A stretch of 64,000 nucleotides of DNA from JBEVOS01 sp044226655 (lineage in GTDB: Bacteria; Pseudomonadota; Alphaproteobacteria; Caulobacterales; Aquidulcibacteraceae): the NCBI GenBank assembly GCA_044226655.1, contig JBGAGO010000004.1, positions 233,356 through 297,355 on the forward strand, in the 5' to 3' direction. The first letter of the stretch is position 1; each line of letters opens with the position of its first letter. Below are positions 32,791 to 44,645 of the stretch, one piece after another. Both the position numbers and the translations under genes were made by a program. A model generated the notes under the pieces. The model saw only the letters and a program-made list of their open reading frames with translations, did not search any database and was not told where the DNA came from.

Positions 32791-33279
32791 CTAGGCGTGC
32801 ACCGCCGGCGCCCAATTGAACCAGAAGCCCGCCAGCGCGCCGAAGAAGGTCAGCAATACGATCAGCGCCAAGATGCCGAGGCCCATCAGCACCAGCGCGC
32901 CGATCCAGGCGATGCGCGACAGCGTGAGCCCGGTCGTGTCGTGCTCCTCATGCGCGCGGCCCGCGCCGATCACGCCGAAGATGAACGCCACCACAGCCGG
33001 CAGGAACGGCACCACAAAGCTCAACACCAGGCAGCCCACGCCGATGCCGCCCAGCAGCACAGAGCTCGACGAGGTCGGCGCCAGAACCGGCGCGCCCGTA
33101 TGCGCCGGGATCGCGTAAACGCTCTTGGCGCCCTCGCCCTCCGCGACGAAATCCACCCATTGGCCAGGCGCAGGCTGGCCGGCGGATTTCCACTCAGACA
33201 GCGGAAACGCGCGCCGCTCGTCCTGCGGGCCGAGCAAGAGACCGGCGCCGTTTTCCACGCCCAGGATTTGTCCGCGCAT
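32791..33279 (-). CDS. membrane protein with N-terminal OB-like domain
   Basis: A 162-residue protein. Residues 1-60 (RGQILGVENGAGLLLGPQD onward, ending DFVAEGEGAKSVYAI) look like a small cold-shock/OB-type beta domain. Residues of about 78-110 and 125-155 form hydrophobic spans of a DUF4190-like membrane part, with GVIGAGRAHEEHDTTG between them. GGAGGAG lies just before the ATG at 33279. Function unknown; convergent with the HAD gene, six bases apart. Confidence 0.72.
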   Translation of the reverse strand: MRGQILGVENGAGLLLGPQDERRAFPLSEWKSAGQPAPGQWVDFVAEGEGAKSVYAIPAHTGAPVLAPTSSSSVLLGGIGVGCLVLSFVVPFLPAVVAFIFGVIGAGRAHEEHDTTGLTLSRIAWIGALVLMGLGILALIVLLTFFGALAGFWFNWAPAVHA

Positions 33280-33295
33280 TTCTCTCCTCCGCCCG

Positions 33296-34477
33296 CTACT
33301 CGGCAAAGAACCGGCTCGGCGCCCTTATCGCGTCCGGCGATTGGTTGAGCGCCATCAGCTCCGCCAAGAGAGAAAGCACGGATGAGGAGCGGTCGCCATG
33401 CGCTGCATCATCTTGGCACACGCCATCCGCCGTCGCCTCCGCGCAGGACCGGCCGATCGCGGGGCCCGCGAAATAGCGCACGCCGCCATAACTGACGCTC
33501 GCGGCGTAAACGGGCGCGCCCTCGCCGTGCACGGGCAGGATGCGGAACAGCGGCACGCCGCGCCCGCCGCCGCGCAAGCCCGCCGCGCGGATCGTCAGCT
33601 GCGCCTCGATCGGCCCGCCCTCGCGCGCCACCATGGCGCCTGCGCGCATCAGCTCGCCCACGTAATAGATCGCGTCGTCGAGCGAGCGCAGATAGAGCGT
33701 GTACGTGTGTGCGCCAACGATGATGCGCGGCGCGCACGCTTGGCCCTCCGGCCCCGGCGTCGGGCGCACCGGCTGCGTGGGCGCATAGGCTTCGATCAGG
33801 CCGCACACGGGCGCGCCATCGGCGGCGAACGCCGCGGGCTCTTGTCCGCCAAGCTCTGACAGCATCGCGCGCGCCGCGCGCACGAAGGCGCAGCCGCTGG
33901 TCTGCACGCTCTCGACGCAATCGGCGGCGATGTTGTTGGCTTCGTTGTCGTAGTCGCGCTCGCCGTCCGGCCCGCTGACGGTGATATGATCGATCAGCAC
34001 ATAGGTCAGCAGATCGCGCGGCCAGCCGCTGTCCCAATAATGCGCGAACACGTAAGGCGCGAGCGATTGGAACGCGGTGCGCGTCAGCGTATCCGCGCTG
34101 AACGGCTGCACCGAATAGGTCGGCCGGCTTTGGGTTTCGCGTTCGCCCGAGAGCGAACCCCAGCCCCAGGGCGCGCCGCCTTCGCCGAGCGGGATCGATC
34201 CGATGCCGAGCGCTTGCCGTTCGCGCAGGCTGGGGCTGTCATTGATGCCGGTCATCGACAGATAGAAGCGCGGCAGCCGATCGCGGCCGCGCAATATGTT
34301 CAGCAGAATCTGCCCGGAAACCGCTTGCCCATAGGCTTCGTTGAAGGCGCTCGCATCGTCGGCGATGCGCCGCGTGACGAAATCGCGACGCGCCGAGACG
34401 CCAAGCCCCGAACTCGCACACCCGCCCAGCAGCGCGCCGATGGCGGCCAAAACCACAATGCGCTTCGCCCAATTCAT
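33296..34477 (-). CDS. uncharacterised lipoprotein
   Basis: A 393-residue envelope lipoprotein with signal AAIGALLGGCASS (Cys near 20). The body contains FNEAYGQAVSGQILLNILRGRD, RDRLPRFYLSMTGIN and several cysteines. The first of these stretches is common in a widespread unnamed lipoprotein family. No enzymatic motif is seen. The stop is 16 bases before the ATG of the membrane-protein gene on the same strand, so the two are probably an operon. Confidence 0.78.
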   Translation of the reverse strand: MNWAKRIVVLAAIGALLGGCASSGLGVSARRDFVTRRIADDASAFNEAYGQAVSGQILLNILRGRDRLPRFYLSMTGINDSPSLRERQALGIGSIPLGEGGAPWGWGSLSGERETQSRPTYSVQPFSADTLTRTAFQSLAPYVFAHYWDSGWPRDLLTYVLIDHITVSGPDGERDYDNEANNIAADCVESVQTSGCAFVRAARAMLSELGGQEPAAFAADGAPVCGLIEAYAPTQPVRPTPGPEGQACAPRIIVGAHTYTLYLRSLDDAIYYVGELMRAGAMVAREGGPIEAQLTIRAAGLRGGGRGVPLFRILPVHGEGAPVYAASVSYGGVRYFAGPAIGRSCAEATADGVCQDDAAHGDRSSSVLSLLAELMALNQSPDAIRAPSRFFAE

Positions 34478-34590
34478 GCGGCGTTTCCCCTTGGCCGCAG
34501 AGATGACCAAACAGGCGCCGGCGCTTCAAGGCGATGCCCCTCAGGCGCGCGTGCTTGCGCTCGCGCCCGCCTTATGGTCCGACGCGCCCC

Positions 34591-35196
34591 ATGCAGCACC
34601 TGATCGAAGGCTATCGGCGCTACCGCTCGGAGGCGTGGCCGAAACTGCGCAGCCTCCATGCGGAACTCGCGCAAGGGCAGAACCCGCGCACCATGGTGAT
34701 CGGCTGCTGCGACAGCCGGGTCGATCCCGCGACCATTTTCGACGCCGCGCCCGGCCAGCTTTTCGTGATCCGCAACGTCGCCAATCTGGCGCCGCCGTTC
34801 GAGCTCGGCGGCGGCTATCACGGCACCAGTGCGGCCATCGAATTCGCCGTCACCGTGCTGGAGGTCGACACCATCCTGGTGCTCGGCCATGCCCAATGCG
34901 GGGGCGTAGCCGCCGCTTTGCAGCACGACACGCACGAAACCCACAGCTTCATCGGCCCCTGGGTCAGCCTGCTCGATCCCGCGGTGGCGCGCATCAAGGA
35001 CAGCCCGCTCGTGCCCCAGCTCGCCCTCGAATACGAAGGCATCCGCACCACGCTGGGCAATCTGATGACCTTCCCGTTCGTGGCCGAACGCGCGGAAGCT
35101 GGGCGCCTCACCCTCGTTGGCGCCCGTTATGGCATCGCCGACGGCGGTTTGGAGATTTACGATCCTCAAACCGACGCATTTCATCCCGTAGATTAA
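34591..35196 (+). CDS. beta-class carbonic anhydrase
   Basis: Interconverts CO2 and bicarbonate; 201 residues. Zinc ligands Cys40 (CCDSRVDP), His100 and Cys103 (LGHAQCGG) and the Asp41-Arg43 dyad are intact. VIRNVANLAPPFE and GTSAAIEFAVTVL are family blocks. The ATG gives the conserved start QHLIEGYRRYR. Bicarbonate is a substrate of the carAB product, but there is no close linkage to those genes. Confidence 0.94.
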   Translation: MQHLIEGYRRYRSEAWPKLRSLHAELAQGQNPRTMVIGCCDSRVDPATIFDAAPGQLFVIRNVANLAPPFELGGGYHGTSAAIEFAVTVLEVDTILVLGHAQCGGVAAALQHDTHETHSFIGPWVSLLDPAVARIKDSPLVPQLALEYEGIRTTLGNLMTFPFVAERAEAGRLTLVGARYGIADGGLEIYDPQTDAFHPVD

Positions 35197-35308
35197 GAAA
35201 AGATTTGGCGCCGAAATCGCTTGCCCCGGCTGGCGAGCGGCGTTGATCATGCTAGAGACGCCTTCTCCACAACCGGCGGGCGGAAACCGGGGGGCGGTCG
35301 GAGTCGCG

Positions 35309-36976
35309 ATGACGGACGTACTTATCGTCTGCGTGCGGGAAGACGAAGTGCAGGCTAAGGCCCTCGCCGATCTGTTCGAGCGGGAGGGCATGAGCGTCGG
35401 CGGCGCGCCGGCGGATGAGGGCTCCCTCAAATCGAGCGGCGCCGTCGTCATCATCTGGTCACAGGCCAGCATTCGCTCTCGTCCTTTCCTCGACGCGGCC
35501 CAGCGCACGGTGAACGCAGGCAAGGCCGTGGTCGCCTGCCTGATCGATGCGCCGCCGGCCTCGAGCCTCAACCAATCGCCGTGCTTCGATCTCAAGGCAT
35601 GGAACGGCAGCGCCGACGATCCGATGGTCGATCCGCTTTATTTCGCGGTCGATCGCATGGTGAATCTCGCCCGCGGCGTCCGGCCCGAGGCGCCGCGCCA
35701 GCCCGCCTATGAACCGCCGCCGGCCGCGCAGGCCGCGCCCCCGCCCTATGCGCGCATGCGCACGACATCGGCCCAGCCGCGTTATGAGCCGCCGCCGCCG
35801 CGCTACGAACCGCCCGGCTTCCCGCAGCCCGCGGCGCAACCCAGCCCGCGCCGCGCCGCCGCGCCGCCGACGCCCGCCAATGACGGCGCCGATCCGGTCA
35901 GCGCCGAGGCGCTGCGCTGGAAAGCGATCCGCCACAGCCGCGACCCCGCCGCGTTCCTGCACTATCTGGCCGAATACGGCCCCGATGGCGCGTTCTCCGA
36001 ACTGGCCGAGCTGCGCCTCAAGCAATTGCAGGACTCGACCGCGACGCCGCTCAAAGCCGCTGCGCGCGCCGTCGCGCAGGACCAGCAAGTGCAGCGCCGC
36101 GGCGCGCCCGCGCCCGAACCCACGCCGCTTCCGGCCGCCCGGCGCGAGCCGCCGCCGGCCGCCGCCTATCGCGCGGCCGAGCCCGCGCCGGAACGCGACT
36201 ATCGCGATTATGCGCCCCCGCGCGCCCGCCGCGGCGCGAGCGGCGGCGCGGGCCGCGTCCTGCTGCTGGTCCTGATCCTCGGCGGCGGCGCACTGGCTGG
36301 CGGCTGGTACCTGGCCAATGGCGTGCGCATGAACAGCGCGCCGGAAACCTCGATCGCCGACGCCCAGCCCGCCCAGCCCGTGCCGGAAGAAGAAACCGTC
36401 GCGACCGCCGATCCGATCGACGCGCCGGCCTCGCCCGGCGGCGCGATCGGCGGCCCGGTTGATGAAAGCCCGGATTTGACCGCGCGGTCCGACGTGCGCC
36501 CGGCCCCGCCGGCGCAGCGCGCGGAAGCGCGCCAGACCGAGTCCGCACGCGCCCAAGCGCCGCGCTTCGAGCCGCTCGGCGGCGGCAGCGCGCCGGCGAC
36601 GGCGCTCATGCCCCAGCCGATTGCGCCGGCGCCGACACAATTGGCGGCCGTCGAGCCGTCAGCCATTCGTCCGCAAGTGATCGTGGCGCCGGGCCAAGTG
36701 GTTTGGGTGACGCGCGCCTCGGCCGCGCAGTTCGGCGAAGCCTATCCGCAGGGCGCGCGCCGCTCGAACCTCGCAGGCCGGGTGCAATTGCAATGCGTGG
36801 TACAAAGCGATCTGCGCGCCAGCTGCTCGATCCTGAGCGAAACGCCGCAAGGCTATGGCTTCGGCGATGCGGCGCTGCGCGTGGCCCGCTCCTACCGTGC
36901 GCGCCCGACGCTGGATGACGGCGCCAGCGCCATCGGCGCGCGCGCCAATCTCAACATCACCTTCCGCCCGCAATAG
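35309..36976 (+). CDS. TIR-like domain / transmembrane / TonB C-terminal fusion protein
   Basis: A 555-residue protein in three parts. Residues 1-125 resemble a TIR domain (VLIVCVREDEVQAKALADLF, VVIIWSQASIRSRPFLDAAQ), but Asp62 stands where NAD-cleaving TIR domains have Glu. Residues of about 130-315 are Pro/Arg-rich and disordered. One span (VLLLVLILGGGALAGGWYL, about 316-336) follows. A second linker leads to a TonB-like C-terminal domain (about 450-555: AGRVQLQCVVQSDLRASCS, FGDAALRVARSYRARP). Topology puts TIR in the cytoplasm and TonB in the periplasm. The ATG at 35309 has GGAG five bases upstream; an ATG at 35249 is possible. Confidence 0.8.
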   Translation: MTDVLIVCVREDEVQAKALADLFEREGMSVGGAPADEGSLKSSGAVVIIWSQASIRSRPFLDAAQRTVNAGKAVVACLIDAPPASSLNQSPCFDLKAWNGSADDPMVDPLYFAVDRMVNLARGVRPEAPRQPAYEPPPAAQAAPPPYARMRTTSAQPRYEPPPPRYEPPGFPQPAAQPSPRRAAAPPTPANDGADPVSAEALRWKAIRHSRDPAAFLHYLAEYGPDGAFSELAELRLKQLQDSTATPLKAAARAVAQDQQVQRRGAPAPEPTPLPAARREPPPAAAYRAAEPAPERDYRDYAPPRARRGASGGAGRVLLLVLILGGGALAGGWYLANGVRMNSAPETSIADAQPAQPVPEEETVATADPIDAPASPGGAIGGPVDESPDLTARSDVRPAPPAQRAEARQTESARAQAPRFEPLGGGSAPATALMPQPIAPAPTQLAAVEPSAIRPQVIVAPGQVVWVTRASAAQFGEAYPQGARRSNLAGRVQLQCVVQSDLRASCSILSETPQGYGFGDAALRVARSYRARPTLDDGASAIGARANLNITFRPQ

Positions 36977-36994
36977 CGGCGACAGGCTGGCCGG

Positions 36995-37030
36995 CTTCGT
37001 CCTTCCCCCCCGCGCGGGAGAAGGACGAAG
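36995..37030. terminator. hairpin between convergent genes
   Basis: CTTCGTCCTTC and GAAGGACGAAG, 11-base perfect arms around a C-rich/GCGCGGG core, between the TIR/TonB gene and the convergent TadG/VWA gene. Core resembles the hairpin at 30728-30757. Confidence 0.6.
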
Positions 37031-37044
37031 CGGCTCGGCTTTCG

Positions 37045-38913
37045 TCAATGCGTGAGGCGCAGCTGGCCGATGCCGGAGCCGATGGCGTGGAACGCCTGCG
37101 CGAGCTCTTGCTGGTTGTTGGCCGTGAAATAGTGATCATTGTCCGTCGCGCATGAGCGCATCAGATCGCGCGTGTCGCCGTCCGTCTCACGGAAGATCAC
37201 CGTGTAGATCTCGACGCCTTGATGCTTGATGTTGGTGCACACCGCGCGTTCGCGATCGTTGATGTAATCGACGAAATCGGCGGACGAGGTGATCGGCCGG
37301 CGGAATTGCTCAGGCAGCAGCCCGTGCAGAATGCCGCCGATGAGCCCGTAGAGGCCGCTCAGCAGCGAGCCGTCCGCATATTGCGTCCACAGACCGAGAT
37401 GGTTGTAGGACGAATAATCCGACGACATCACGGTATCCGAGCCGACATTGGTGTTCTGCCCGTCCGACATCAGCACGATGACCTTGCGCACCGGATTGTT
37501 CGGATCGTCATACGGCCGGCCCTGCGTGAACGGCGCGCCCGGCGACAGCACGCGCCAGCCCCAAGCCAGACCTTCGGCCTGATTGGTGCCGCCACCGTTC
37601 CAATGGCGCATATTGGAGATGCCGGTGAGGATGTCGTTGCGCGTCAGCGTCAGCGGCACGATCGGCGTCGGGCAGCCTTTGTTGGGGCCGACCGTATCGG
37701 GATAGGTGGTGTCGAGCGAGCCGTTATTGCCGCGATATTTGAAGATGTTGAAGAACATGGCGCGGCGCTTCTCGCCGGTGTTATTGCCGGGATTCGTGCT
37801 GTAGCCGTCCGTCATCGTCACGCTCGGGCTTGTCACTGAGGTGATGTTGCCGGACGAGTCCGTCAGATAATTGTTCGAGCTGTTATTGTTGTTGTTGTAG
37901 GTCGAATCCAGCGTGTCGGCCCAGAAGAACGGCACGAACAGGGTCGACGCATTCGCCGACGACGGCGGATCGTCCGTCACGTCATAGGGCTCAGGCCGCG
38001 CTTCGACGCAGCCGCCCCAAGGCGCATTCGGCACCAGCGAGAACAGGTCGAAATAGTTGATCTGCAGCGGCGTGAACGCACGGCAGGTATCGCCCTGCAG
38101 CACGCTGGTCTGACGGATCCAGCGAATGCGATAAGGGCCGCTATAGCCTGTGAACGGCAGCGTATTCAGGCTTTGGCAAGAGGCGCCCGAGCTCGACGCC
38201 CAAGTGCGCCGCCCGATCTGGCGATCTTCGAAGATCGCGCCGTTGTAAGGCGCGTTGCCGTTCAGATCCATCCATTGGCGCGTGGTGGCGTTGTTGCCTA
38301 TATTGACCTGCGCCACGAACGGCACGAGCGCGACGGACACGCTCTGCCCGCCGAGATCGTAAAGCGAATTGGCGAGATCGGTCGCCGCGCTGCGCAGCGC
38401 CGTCATGTCGTTCGCCATCGAGCCCGTATTGTCGAGCACAAGCGCGACCTCGATCGGCGGGCTCGCATCGGCCATCGCCTCGGCGGCGACGCTGATCGTC
38501 CAATTGCCGGCCGCCGAATTGCCGAGCAGGCGCGCCACCAGCGACAGGCCGTTGTCGAACATCCCGCTGGCTTCGACACGGTGCCCGCCATGCTCCAGCG
38601 GCACGACGCGGAAATTGATGGCGCCCTCGATCGGCTGATGCGCGCCGAAGCTCTGGTCGAAATAGGCGCGCGCCGCGTCGGTGCGCTGCGCCAACGTCAG
38701 ATTGGACGAGCGCTCGGCCACCAGCGCGGCGCCATCGGCCGCGTTCTGCATCTGGGTGCGGATCGACTGGGCGCGCGTGAAATCGATGGTGAGCCCCACC
38801 GTGCCGACCAGGGCCGTGCCCACCAGGGCCCAGAGCATGGCCACGTTGCCGCTCCGGCTGCGCCGGAAACGCGTGAGAAACCTGCCGCGCAGAATAGAAC
38901 TCAAGAGGCTCAT
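37045..38913 (-). CDS. TadG-like pilus-associated protein with VWA domain
   Basis: A 622-residue protein. One N-terminal span (RSGNVAMLWALVGTALVGTV, about 20-45) in the TadE/TadG style, then a von Willebrand A domain with MIDAS motif Asp161-x-x-x-Ser165 (VALVLDNTGSM) and a later VIVLMSDGQNT. Low-complexity Asn repeats (about 340-352) interrupt the VWA domain. C-terminal IYTVIFRETDGD and FTANNQQELAQAF are typical of TadG. No other tad/cpa genes are in the window, so it may act as an orphan surface protein. Confidence 0.88.
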   Translation of the reverse strand: MSLLSSILRGRFLTRFRRSRSGNVAMLWALVGTALVGTVGLTIDFTRAQSIRTQMQNAADGAALVAERSSNLTLAQRTDAARAYFDQSFGAHQPIEGAINFRVVPLEHGGHRVEASGMFDNGLSLVARLLGNSAAGNWTISVAAEAMADASPPIEVALVLDNTGSMANDMTALRSAATDLANSLYDLGGQSVSVALVPFVAQVNIGNNATTRQWMDLNGNAPYNGAIFEDRQIGRRTWASSSGASCQSLNTLPFTGYSGPYRIRWIRQTSVLQGDTCRAFTPLQINYFDLFSLVPNAPWGGCVEARPEPYDVTDDPPSSANASTLFVPFFWADTLDSTYNNNNNSSNNYLTDSSGNITSVTSPSVTMTDGYSTNPGNNTGEKRRAMFFNIFKYRGNNGSLDTTYPDTVGPNKGCPTPIVPLTLTRNDILTGISNMRHWNGGGTNQAEGLAWGWRVLSPGAPFTQGRPYDDPNNPVRKVIVLMSDGQNTNVGSDTVMSSDYSSYNHLGLWTQYADGSLLSGLYGLIGGILHGLLPEQFRRPITSSADFVDYINDRERAVCTNIKHQGVEIYTVIFRETDGDTRDLMRSCATDNDHYFTANNQQELAQAFHAIGSGIGQLRLTH

Positions 38914-38961
38914 GATGCCGAATTCCGCCTTATTTAGCCTCCCGTCCTAGCAAATCGGCGT

Positions 38962-39022
38962 AAACTTCTGATAAGTTTGAATGGTGAAGAGCGTTATTCT
39001 GAATCAATACTTGATTAGTATT
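38962..39022. promoter_or_regulatory. A+T-rich intergenic region with three inverted repeats
   Basis: In the 220-base divergent gap between the TadG-like gene and carB: AAACTT/AAGTTT (38962-38978), AATCAA/TTGATT (39002-39016) and AATACT/AGTATT (39006-39022). The last two overlap and are mutually exclusive. The patch stands out against the GC-rich background and probably holds the divergent promoters and regulator sites; no consensus promoter is clear. Confidence 0.5.
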
Positions 39023-39133
39023 TATCCGAAATTTACCATGGGCTGCGCGTCGGCGGCCCTTGCCCCCCGCCCCGGTCATCGTTAAGCACGCGCGATTTTT
39101 GCCGGGCGGGCCGTCCCGCGCCGCGGAGAACGC

Positions 39134-42409
<3,276 letters not shown>

Positions 42410-42469
42410 CGGTTTCCGATTTGCGTATTCAACTTTCCGATCCTGGCGTTACGAAAGCGCATTGCACTC

Positions 42470-42943
42470 ATGGATAAAGTACCGATGACAGCTGAGGGCT
42501 ATTCCGCCCTGGAAGCTGAGCTGAAGCGTCTGAAAACGGAAGAACGGCCCACCGTGATCGCCGCCATCGCCGAGGCGCGCTCGCACGGCGATTTGTCCGA
42601 AAACGCCGAATACCACGCCGCGAAAGAGCGTCAGAGCTTCATCGAAGGCCGCTTGGCCGAACTGGAAGACAAGCTTGCGCGCGCGCAAGTCATCGATCCA
42701 TCGAAGCTCTCCGGCTCGTCGGTGAAATTCGGCGCCACGGTGCAAGTGCAGGACGAGGATTCCGGCGCCAAGGCGAAATACAAAATCGTCGGCGAGGATG
42801 AGGCCGATGTGAAGGCCGGCAAGATCTCCATCTCTTCGCCGATCGCGCGCGCGCTGATCGGCAAGGAAGAAGGCGACGTGGTCGAGGTCATGGCGCCCGG
42901 CGGTCCGAAGAGCTACGAAATCCTCAAGGTGAAATTCCAGTAG
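42470..42943 (+). CDS. greA: transcription elongation factor GreA
   Basis: Rescues backtracked RNA polymerase by stimulating transcript cleavage. The 157-residue protein has the N-terminal coiled coil with the tip motif HGDLSENAEYHAAKE and the C-terminal FKBP-like domain (FGATVQVQDEDSG, SPIARALIGKEEGDVVEV). The opening MDKVPMTAEGYSALEAELK is typical. Sixty bases separate it from carB. Confidence 0.96.
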   Translation: MDKVPMTAEGYSALEAELKRLKTEERPTVIAAIAEARSHGDLSENAEYHAAKERQSFIEGRLAELEDKLARAQVIDPSKLSGSSVKFGATVQVQDEDSGAKAKYKIVGEDEADVKAGKISISSPIARALIGKEEGDVVEVMAPGGPKSYEILKVKFQ

Positions 42944-42965
42944 CGCGCCGGCCTCATCGGCGCGC
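42943..42965 (+). terminator. hairpin after greA
   Basis: GCGCGCCG pairs with CGGCGCGC around a seven-base loop, starting at the last base of the greA stop codon. No T-run. Confidence 0.45.
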
Positions 42966-42990
42966 CGCCATTGTCAGGGAGGGCGAAGCG

Positions 42991-43560
42991 ATGAGCGACC
43001 TGCAATCTTGGACCCGGCGCGGACTGGTCGCCGGCGCGGCCGCCGCGCTGGCTTCGCCCGCCTTCGCCGTTGACGGCGATTACAGCGAACCGGAGATCGT
43101 GCGCGCCGCGTCGAACTTTTTCGGCGCGGGCGCGGAAGGCATCGCCGCCATCGTCGCGCGCGTGTTTCGCGATAATGGCCGCCCCGTCGGCTATATCACG
43201 GGCGGCGAAGGCGCCGGCGCGCTTGGCGTCGGCCTGCGCATCGGCTCGGGCGATCTCACGCTGCTGCGCCGCCGCTATCCGGAGAAAATCTATTGGCGCG
43301 GGCCGAGCGTCGGCTTCGACGCCGGCGGCAATGCGGCGCGCGTGTTCACGCTGGTTTACGGCATGCGCGATCCTGAGCAGATCTATCGCCGTTTTCCCGG
43401 CGTCGAAGGCTCGGCCTATTTCATCGGCGGCGTCGGCGTGAATTATCAGCGCGCCGAAGGCATCACGCTGGCGCCCATGCGCGCGGGCGTCGGCTTCCGC
43501 ACCGGCGCGAACATCGGCTACCTCGCCTATTCGCGCCGCCGCTACGGCCTGCCGTTCTAG
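42991..43560 (+). CDS. eipA: DUF1134 family envelope protein (EipA-like)
   Basis: A 189-residue exported protein: signal with WTRRGLVAGAAAALASPAFA, then a compact beta-rich DUF1134 domain (RPVGYITGGEGAGALGVGLR, FIGGVGVNYQRAEGITLAP, RTGANIGYLAYSRRR). In Brucella the family member EipA is a periplasmic protein needed for envelope integrity; a similar role is inferred. GGGAGGGCGAAGCG precedes the ATG. The stop shares CTAG with the stop of the convergent channel gene. Confidence 0.86.
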   Translation: MSDLQSWTRRGLVAGAAAALASPAFAVDGDYSEPEIVRAASNFFGAGAEGIAAIVARVFRDNGRPVGYITGGEGAGALGVGLRIGSGDLTLLRRRYPEKIYWRGPSVGFDAGGNAARVFTLVYGMRDPEQIYRRFPGVEGSAYFIGGVGVNYQRAEGITLAPMRAGVGFRTGANIGYLAYSRRRYGLPF

Positions 43561-44396
43561 GCGTCTTCCTTTTCATCGCGCGCAGGATCGATGACGCGCT
43601 TGCGCCGTTCACTGTGCTCACGGAATTCCTCCGCAAAGGCGGAGGCGAGAATGCCGGTCGGCATGGCGACGATGCCGATGCCCGCAAGCGCGACCAGTGC
43701 GGCGGCGATGCGGCCCAGCACCGTATCGGGATAGACATCGCCATAGCCCACCGTCGTCAGCGTCACGACCGCCCACCAGAGCGCGCGCAGCACCGAGCCG
43801 AACGCCGCGGGCTTGGATTGCCCTTCAATGAAATAGAGCATCAGCGCCGCGACATAGATTTGCGCCGCCGCGACGCACGCCGTCGCCAACAGGGGCGCGC
43901 CGGCGCGGCGCACCGCATTGCCCACGATCGCGAACGCCGGCACGTAGCGCGCCAGCTTGAAGAGCCGGAAGAGCCGCAGCGCGCGCAGCGCCGCCAGCCA
44001 CGGCCCCGTGATGTGCGGCAGGAACAGAAGCGCAAACAGCTCGGGCCCGAACGCCAGAAAATCCGTGATCCCCATCGGCGTGGTCATGAAGCGCATGCGC
44101 CCGATCACGCCGCGATGCGCCGGGTTCTCGCCCTCCGACCAGAAGCGTAGCGCAAACTCGATCGCGAACGCCCACACGATGAAGATGTTGAGGCCCGACA
44201 CCCATTGCGCGACGCCGGCCGAAAGCGGCGTGTCAGGCTCGGCCGCTTCGGTTTCCAGCGCCAGCCCCGCCAGGCTCACCAGCACCAGCACGACCACGCC
44301 GAAGGTCAGAAAATTGAACTGATCGACATCGTCCGGCTCGAGCCAATCATGCACATAGGCGCGCAGCGTGGAATGTTTGCGCTTGATCAGCGGCAC
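43557..44396 (-). CDS. voltage-gated potassium channel-like ion transporter
   Basis: Six-span inner-membrane channel of 279 residues. Spans at about 27-45, 68-85, 105-125, an S4-like helix with regularly spaced Arg/Lys (LRALRLFRLFKLARY, 138-151), 168-190 and 222-245. The selectivity filter TVGYGD is at 215-220. The start is GTG at 44396 with GGGAGAG before it; an upstream in-frame extension reads through a low-complexity region and is rejected. Gating and regulation unknown. Confidence 0.88.
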   Translation of the reverse strand: MPLIKRKHSTLRAYVHDWLEPDDVDQFNFLTFGVVVLVLVSLAGLALETEAAEPDTPLSAGVAQWVSGLNIFIVWAFAIEFALRFWSEGENPAHRGVIGRMRFMTTPMGITDFLAFGPELFALLFLPHITGPWLAALRALRLFRLFKLARYVPAFAIVGNAVRRAGAPLLATACVAAAQIYVAALMLYFIEGQSKPAAFGSVLRALWWAVVTLTTVGYGDVYPDTVLGRIAAALVALAGIGIVAMPTGILASAFAEEFREHSERRKRVIDPARDEKEDA

Positions 44397-44480
44397 GTCG
44401 TCTCTCCCGCGCGCAGTAAAGCGAGCGCGCGAGTGGGCCGCAAGCGAGCCCTCCCTTGGCGGGATCGCCGCCAAGGGCCC

Positions 44481-44633
44481 ACCCATTCCCGGGGCGGCGC
44501 GAAGCGACGATCCCGGGACCCATAGCCGCCATTGTTTGCAGGACGGGCGTAGCCGAAGGGACGCCAAATCATCGTCGGACGAAAGCGCTTATGGGTCCCG
44601 GAGCGCCGGCTTCGCCGGCGTCCGGGAATGGGT
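44481..44633. repeat. inverted-repeat element, second family
   Basis: Outer arms ACCCATTCCCGG/CCGGGAATGGGT (44481-44492, 44622-44633) and inner arms CGATCCCGGGACCCATA/TATGGGTCCCGGAGCG-like (44508-44524, 44590-44605) are reverse complements. It fills most of the 250-base gap between the channel gene and pheT (ends at 44646), which holds no gene. Sequence differs from the C-rich family in dnaE2. Confidence 0.75.
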
Positions 44634-44645
44634 GATCGCGGCGCC

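Noticed and set aside
44397..44567. Upstream extension of the channel gene
   Set aside because: Runs into the palindromic repeat and is low-complexity; a GTG with a good ribosome site begins the conserved part.
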